Assembly (NCBI GenBank): GCA_035610835.1
Contig: CM069448.1
Location: 9,425,607 to 9,489,606, forward strand
DNA from: Ophiura sarsii
Lineage: Eukaryota; Echinodermata; Ophiuroidea; Amphilepidida; Ophiuridae
Direction of reading: 5' to 3'
Length of the DNA: 64,000 bases
Part shown: piece by piece, positions 57,511 through 64,000 of the stretch
How positions within the stretch are numbered: the first letter of the stretch is position 1
How the letters are laid out: each line of letters begins with the position of its first letter
The notes under the pieces: model-generated
What the model was told of the DNA's origin: nothing
The model's database searches: none
What the model saw: the letters and a program-made list of their open reading frames with translations, nothing else
Program-made: the position numbers and the translations under genes

Positions 57511-59165
57511 GTGTACATATTGATAAGTGCCATGTTTTCTATCTGTATCTGTCGGTTACTGCAACAAACTGCACAAATGGGATTTAACGTTGCAGGCGCA
57601 TTGTGACTAAGCAAACTAAAAATAACTGAAAGTAAATTATATCAACACTTTTAAAACCAAAAATTTGTCCATCATTTCTTTAGACAATATCCAAAGTGAC
57701 CCAAGAATGTAGCGCTCAGCTATAATGGCTCAACCTCTTTTTAATTTCCAAGACAAGCTGAATTGAATTTCAATTGCACTGATCCATCATGCTACAATAA
57801 AAGAATTATGCGACAGCCCTATTGTAAACTCCATAGCTACTTCATGTCGACACATATTACAGACCATTTCACAGTTTAAAATATTGATGGGACATAAATA
57901 GTGAATCTAAGACCCTATTTCATTCATTGGACCACAAGAAGAAGATGTATAGTGTGTAATTTAACAGCATTTAAAGGAGGTGTCCAACAAGCACAACATT
58001 GCGCATTATTAAATGTTAAACTATGACTTCATCGATACCGGGATATCGATCATCGCAAATTTGTTTAAATAAACACTTTGTTACTGTAACCAATGCCACA
58101 TAAATATTCTAAATCATTAAAGTATCTCTACCCTAAAGTAGGTAGTAATGACATAGTCTACAATAGGTTTGCTGCAATATATTTTCATTGTAATTTTCAT
58201 TTTTATACACTTTAATCACTTGCAATTTATGAGTTTATTATGCATAGTAATTTGTTTTGAATGTTATTTTTGAATGAATTTCTTTGATTGTACTCACTTT
58301 GCTGACTTATCACAAACACTCACAAAAAGCTTTTTTTTCTTTTGCCCTTTCCCCTTACACTCTACACACAATCCTCAATTGCATTTCTTTTGCTGTTGCA
58401 CTATTTGAAATAATTTGCTCTGCAATTGCATGGCCGACTCGTATCATCATGAACACATTTTTATATAAATTCACTTTTGCTTTTTTTTAACAATCTTTCT
58501 GATGGAATGCCATTCATTCTGTGAATGTGAATGTGATGCATTGTCTGGTTCTTATTTGTATTTTGAATTAAACTTTGGTATTCTGTATTTGACCCTTGTA
58601 CTGCTTATTGATGCTTGTGTGTTGTTTAATATTCCCCTTTTCTCTATCTCTCTTGTTAAAATATTGTCACAATGTGATCCATCTCATACATGTAATTGCT
58701 TGTATTTTGTTGCCTTTTTCTCTTGTTGCCATTTTTATATTTGTAATTGCTATGCCTGTTCTATTCTTACTTTGTGGTTGTTCTTTTTGATGTATTTGCA
58801 TTGCACTGCTGTGTACTGCACCTAAACTGCATCGATGTTAATATTGCCTACCTGCTACCCCTACCCACAAATATTTGAATTACACATGTAACCCTAACCC
58901 TGTATTTTATCAATGTGTATGATCTTTGAATTTTTCACCAACTCTTCTCTGTTTTGCTTGAATGTCATCTTATTCTTTGTATATATTTCATTTCCTGTCC
59001 GCATATTCTTTGCATCCATTCCATGCCCTGCCTTTAAATTCTATAGAAGTCCACCTTGTTGTACTACCTTTTATTTAATCTGGACCGGGAAACTGTGTAC
59101 ACAACGCGTACCATACTGGGTAAAACGCGATAGTCCAGTCAGTGAATAGTTGTTTACCTTATAGC

Positions 59166-59264
59166 ATGGCCCATGATATTTATGCAGGTTGTTGTACATG
59201 TCTGTCGGCTTGCAAGCCAAGATGGAAGCGACTGGTGGACAACATCTTTCCAGATGTTCCGGAG
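59166..59264 (+). CDS. EFR3: EFR3 copy 2 exon 1
   Basis: Same 33 residues as copy 1; three synonymous differences (Thr, Leu and Ile codons). Donor GAG|GTAAGT kept. Confidence 0.92.
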
Positions 59265-62200
59265 GTAAGTTAACTAGTGATTAACAGTCATTTACACACT
59301 GTTGTCAAATATAAGTTATTGACTTTGTTAGGTTGAGATTCTTTTAATATAACATAAGAAACTTGAATTCCACTAAACAAACAAAGAGGTAATTGTCCAC
59401 AGTAGATATTAAATTTGATACATAATAAACCGTATCTACATACATGTAGAGCTTTCACATAAAAAGGGACCAAAAGCGCAATGCAAAGATGATATAATTT
59501 ACCATTCATCATAAAGGGTTCAAAAGAAGTAAGTCCCCCTGCACATTTGTTTGCATAATTCCACACACAATTAGGTGTTTTGAAAAATTGAAACGCTTAT
59601 GAAAAGGGAAAACGTTTGGCTACCCACACAAATGTTCCTCTTTTTTGATATCATGTTTATTTTTAACAAAACAGTCATCAGATTTCCCAAAAATGATGTT
59701 TCCCAAAAAAGTGGCACTGTTGAAGATTCTGTAAGTTTGTTACCAAACTGACTCCAGTGGGGTTTGTTTTGAAAAACTGAAATACTTATGAAAAGGAAAA
59801 CGCTTGGCTACCCACACAAATGTCCCCCTTTCAAAATCATGTAAACATTTCACAAAACCATCACATTTCCTCAAAATGATGTTTTCTAAACAAGTTGCAC
59901 ATTTGTCAAGATACTGTAATGAAGTTACCCAACTGACTCCAATGGGTTTTTTTGGAATTTATTTTGTCCATGAAAAGATCATTTTATTTTTCATTTGATT
60001 AAATCAAGAGCAGCTAACTTTCTTTTTAATGGAAAATTAATATGTGCCTAAAATTAAATACAAAAAAGCACTGGAGACAGTTTTGTCATTTACTTTATAA
60101 AAAGTACTATTTTGGAGAAATGTGACTGTTTTAGGGGAAAGTAAACATGATAATGAGAAGGGGAAACTTTCTGTGTTTTCCTTTATCATAATTATCAACT
60201 TTTAAAACGTCTAATTGTGTGCAGAGTAATGCAAACAAACATGATCTCATTTTAGGGGGGATTTTCTTCTTTTGAACCCTTATATACATTTAACAAGAAG
60301 TGCTGATCTTTTTTGCATCCCATAGCATTCTTACTCATTGTTTTATCTATCAAATAGGATGGGTTGGTGCGCAGCAACATGGCAAAGCTGACCTTCTACG
60401 CAGTCTCCCACAATGAAAAGCTGGATCGCATTGGAGGTTACCTATCTAAGAGACTTGATAGGGATGTGTACAGGCAGAGGGTTGGGTGAGTTATGACTGC
60501 GCTAGATCGCATTGGAGGTTACCTATCTAAGAGACTTGATAGAGATGTGTACAGGCAGAGGGTTGGGTGAGTTATGACTGCGTCAAGTTGAACAATCTGC
60601 ATAAAAAAAGACATGTTGTCCGCAAACAGTTTTGAGATAGAGGCCAAAATATTTAGTGAAATATAAAGAAAATAATTTTAAAAAAATGTTTCTCCAAATC
60701 ATATCTTGTGATTACAAAGTCTGATTACCTTCAACATGGTATCATTTCAAAGCTTAAAATGTGCTCTTTCAAGTCATACCAGTAATTCAGATTTGACCTG
60801 GGCCTCCAACATGTCCATTTTGATGTGACGGGTCACATATGCACGTTCGCATTGTGCTTTGAGGTATAATTGTCAGTGTTTTTTAACGCGCTGTTTATCA
60901 TCTGATTCTTCCAAAATTGAGGTGCAATGCTTTCTACTCTAAGAGGAATTAGGCTAAATTAAACAAATCATTTGTCTCAAAGCTCCCGAGCGCGTTAGTT
61001 TATTGATGCACACTAGAAAAAAAATCTTAAATGTTTTTTTAAAAAATCCCAAATTTTCACAGATTTTTCAGATTTTTATTGATCACATAATTTTAAATAC
61101 AAAAGGTCACTTTAACAAGGATTTCAATATTTTATATTTAAAAAAAAAAAACTTAAAAAAACCCGCATTCCGCATTAGGTTTTGAAAAACTGAAGAGCTT
61201 TGAGACAAATGATTTTTTTAATATAGCCTTATAATATGATTTATCCAACTCTCTAAATTTAGCTACACATACATGCTATAACTTATAAGGAGTCTCAACG
61301 AACAAGGGTTGGTAGCATGCAAATGTTTTCAAAATATAATATTATCTATCAAGTTATCATATAATATTCATACAGTTAGACTCAAGAGGCAGGTCAGCTC
61401 ACCGACTGACCTTCCTCTTCAAAATGATCAACGGACAACTAGACATCGACTACAAATCATACACCAACCCTAAACCTGACAGACGTAGAAGAGGACACCC
61501 TGACCAATTCGAAATTCGCCACACCAAATCAGACGTTTACGCCCATTCATTTTTCCCAAGGACAGTATTAACATGGAACAATCTACAACATACGACCGTC
61601 GTCAAAACCAGCCCACATTCTTTCAAAACCGCCATCATCAATGAACTTTTCCCCCTATATTAACACGCCCCCCTCCGCCACCTCCAGTCAAACTATTTGG
61701 AGTATTTTGGAGGAATCACAACCAAGTACCAAGTACATCAATATAGGTATAGTTTAAATTCATGCATGGCCGCATTTGTTTGGGGGATGTGTTGCTTCAA
61801 CCAGGGAGGTGTCAATTGACACCTCCCTGCTTCAATGCTTTGAAGCCCATTATATCCAGGGAAACTTATAACATCTAAACATGTCGATATTGTCACGATT
61901 GGTCCATTGTTGTTCCTCTAATGTTGCATGGAATATGTCCAAATCAATAACTGATCAGCCAATGTTGATGAATCTACTATAATGTGATGCAGATAAGATA
62001 ACGAAAGACAAGTACTGTTACTGTTGTAAACTCAAATTGTCTATAATTGGACAAAACTTCTAATATTGGAGGAGCTGTGTCAATGGGGATTAATCTTTTG
62101 TTGTACTTATACAAGACTGAATTATCTATACAATCATTGACACTATATTGGACCAGTTACCACCCAAATCCAATTTTCCGGCTCACTGAACACACTCAAC

Positions 62201-62703
62201 AGTGGTTAAGATTTACAGCATTGCAACAATTGGGCTACACATCTATAATTCTATTCATATTTTAGTCCAACAATTATGTAGCTTGTTTTAAAAAATGTCT
62301 ATAATTGAGTGCACAGACAAAAGCTTATTCCCCATTCACTGAGCACCACTAGACGTTTTGTCCAATTATAGACACTTTGAGTTTACAGTTGGTATATTGT
62401 TAATTATTTCAGCTATGTGTTCATAGCCATGAATGCATTGGATGAGCTGCTGTTAGCATGTCATGCCCAAAGTCTCAATCTGTTTGTGGAAAGCTTCCTC
62501 AAGATGGTTCACAAACTCCTGGAATCAAACAACACTGATCTGCAAATCCTTGGCACTAATTCTGTAAGTATACATGACAAATAATTTATGGGCTGTTCCG
62601 TTTAAACTCCACCCTCTGGAGGATATCAGAGAAGTTGGACTTCTACTTCTACTTCTATTCCTATACTGGCTGGACTCTATGAGAGTATGACGCCAGACTT
62701 GTG

Positions 62704-62736
<33 letters not shown>

Positions 62737-63774
62737 TTATTATCCAATTTGTTGCTTGAATGATTCCAGTGACTATTTATTTCCTAATCCTTATTAATTC
62801 TATGGATAAGGCTAGGTGACCAACTGTGCATTGTTTTTTTCTAGAATGAATGTAGTGACCATCCAAGTTAATACTATTATGTTTTCATTATCAACAGTAC
62901 TTAAGCAATACACATTACACAACATGGAATTCCACTTATAACATGAAGCATGTAGTTAAAACCTTGCCGTGCTATCAATAATTATTTTAAAATCCGCTTA
63001 CATGGAGCTTTCTATCACACCTTGCCTAGCTGTTATTGTCAATTATAAAGTTTGAGAGACTTTTGAACTCATTTACTCCATGGAGCAAAAGTGACATTTG
63101 TATGGATGGATGCTGCTATAATCAAAACAAAAAATTGTCGATCACGGCGTATACAATTCCCCAGCGTCCCATGCAACTGGTGCGTATAGTGCGTAGCCGA
63201 GTCAATCGTGATGGCAAGAGCGCGGTAAAACCGGAAGAGGTGAGGTACATGTAAACAAATAGGTAATTGACCAATCACGGGCCCTCATCATTATAAAAGA
63301 CCTCACGTCCTGTTGCTACTGTTTTGGAACGCACTGCATGCAAGGCCACGCTCAACCTTTGTATTGATCGCGAGCGCTTGGATCATGATGACGCTGTGAT
63401 CAACAAATTTTTGTTTTAATTAAAGCATCCACCCTTCTGTCAAGACTAGGCCTACTGAGTGCAGAGCCAACTAGAGGTCTGGTCTGCATATCTATTCACG
63501 CAATTGATTCCACATCAGATTCCATTCGTCTCATAACGTGTGGGTTGCTTGTCAATTATTGACCAATTATCAACATTAAATTCTGCTCAGATGAGTTTCC
63601 ATCTATTTTCATCAATTTACCTATATATGTACACTTTCTCTTATTTATGCAGTTTGTGAAATTTTCCAACATAGAGGAGGACACGCCATCTTATCATCGA
63701 CGATATGACTTCTTTATCTCCAAGTTTAGTTCCATGTGTCACAATAACAGTGAGAATATGGAGACCAGGCGAAA
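59166..63774 (+). CDS. EFR3: Second copy of EFR3, exons 1-4 only; continues beyond the window
   Basis: Exons 59166-59264, 60358-60485, 62413-62563 and 63653-63774 have the same lengths (99, 128, 151, 122 nt), phases and splice sites as exons 1-4 of the complete gene. By eye, 10 of 500 coding bases differ and all changes are synonymous, so residues 1-166 are identical. The introns align in stretches but differ by insertions, deletions and tract lengths. Strict preservation of the protein says this copy is either functional or an allele. It could be a real tandem paralogue or an uncollapsed haplotype; the 100-base gap between the copies makes the second quite possible. An 81-bp tandem duplication of the 3' half of its exon 2, including the donor, follows at 60502-60582. 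Confidence 0.9.
60358..60485 (+). CDS. EFR3: EFR3 copy 2 exon 2
   Basis: Two synonymous Arg codon changes against copy 1. The donor GTTGG|GTGAGT occurs twice because of the tandem repeat that follows. Use of the upstream donor is inferred because it keeps the normal exon length. Confidence 0.9.
60421..60582 (+). repeat. 81-bp tandem duplication of exon 2 3' half (copy B)
   Basis: CTGGATCGCATTGGAGGTTA ... GGGTTGGGTGAGTTATGACT at 60421-60501 recurs at 60502-60582 with two or three changes. Includes the splice donor; the extra copy lacks an acceptor. Confidence 0.95.
61380..61663 (+). pseudogene. LINE C-terminal fragment in intron 2 of copy B
   Basis: Reads TDLPLQNDQ (other frame), then MINGQLDIDYKSYTNP, RRRGHPDQFEI, SFFPRTVLTWNNLQ, SFKTAIINELFPLY and stop. 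The SFFPRTxxxWNxL block is the standard end of jockey/CR1-type reverse transcriptases. Absent from copy A. Confidence 0.8.
61801..61828. mobile_element. 28-bp perfect palindrome inserted in copy B, 7-bp TSD
   Basis: CAGGGAGGTGTCAA followed by its exact complement TTGACACCTCCCTG. Left flank CTTCAAC, right flank CTTCAAT; copy A has a single CTTCAAC (near 5195) with no insert, a clean empty site. Confidence 0.85.
62413..62563 (+). CDS. EFR3: EFR3 copy 2 exon 3
   Basis: One synonymous Leu change against copy 1; both splice sites intact. Confidence 0.93.
62705..62735. repeat. Poly-G tract, 31 nt
   Basis: Copy A has GGGGGTGTGGTGGGG at the same place (5984-5999), so the pure tract is specific to copy B. 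Confidence 0.92.
63114..63424. mobile_element. TIR element present in copy B only
   Basis: AATCAAAACAAAAAATTGTC GATCAC and the inverted GTGATCAACAAATTTTTGTT TTAATT bracket about 310 bp between GGATGCTG and GCATCC, which are 3 bp apart in copy A (near 6370). Confidence 0.75.
63653..63774 (+). CDS. EFR3: EFR3 copy 2 exon 4
   Basis: Four synonymous differences against copy 1; donor GTAAGA kept. Exon 5 would lie outside the window. Confidence 0.93.
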
Positions 63775-63812
63775 GTAAGAAGTCACAGGGTTGGGTTATA
63801 ATTACTGTAAAC

Positions 63813-64000
63813 CAGGCTTTCTCAACTGGCCACGAGCGCGCCACGAGCGCGCCACTTGTGGCGCATCAAGGCATCCTAAGTGGCGCGAGAGGGTTAAAAA
63901 AATCATAATAAAAAAATCATATCATGATATAGCCAGATTTCATAGGCCTACTAAAATCAACTACTGACTGTCCGCGAGAAAAAACTTGCCCCTCCACCAC
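63813..64000. mobile_element. hAT-like element, left end, cut by the window
   Basis: Begins CAGGCTTTCTCAACTGGCC, a typical hAT terminus, with GCCACGAGCGC repeated and GTGGCGC words. Copy A lacks it at the matching position. Confidence 0.6.

Larger units (their letters stand above)
57037..63813 (+). repeat. Long duplicated block, copy B
   Basis: Collinear with 1-7030. Present only in copy B: the exon-2 tandem duplication, a LINE fragment in intron 2 (about 61380-61663), a 28-bp palindrome (61801-61828), a 31-G tract, and a TIR element near 63114-63424. Homology fades after about 63813, where a hAT-like end begins. Confidence 0.9.

Overview
This is a window of animal nuclear genome. It carries split genes with GT-AG introns, many small transposons and long homopolymer G/C tracts. 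The conserved protein and the repeat content point to a marine invertebrate, most likely a non-vertebrate deuterostome (echinoderm, hemichordate or amphioxus grade). The species cannot be named from the sequence.

The main gene is a complete EFR3 homologue on the + strand. I could assemble it from the raw sequence as 20 coding exons (2828-34144) that join in frame to 817 codons plus stop, about the length of vertebrate EFR3A/B. EFR3 is a palmitoylated peripheral membrane protein that anchors the PI4KIIIalpha-TTC7-FAM126 complex at the plasma membrane. Its 19 introns hold LINE and SINE fragments, hAT-, Harbinger- and Tc1/mariner-type miniature elements, a repeat rich in AGGTCA direct repeats, and partial exon duplications around exons 13 and 15.

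From 34.2 to about 57 kb there is no certain gene. There are two weak minus-strand exon candidates (34547-34768 and 35507-35734), and otherwise dense repeats: foldback elements, a degenerate roughly 100-bp tandem array (47.1-47.95 kb), a 100-base assembly gap (52362-52461), and three blocks built on CCAATATTGG with a U2 snRNA-like segment between two of them.

From about 57037 to the right end, the first 7 kb of the window is repeated: the same upstream region, the same 45-bp minisatellite (3 copies instead of 5) and EFR3 exons 1-4. The 500 coding bases of the two copies differ at 10 positions by my count, all synonymous, while the introns differ by whole transposon insertions. This is either a recent tandem duplication of EFR3 or an uncollapsed second haplotype placed next to the first. 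Comparing the copies shows empty and filled sites of several mobile elements, including a tiny perfect palindrome with a 7-bp target duplication.
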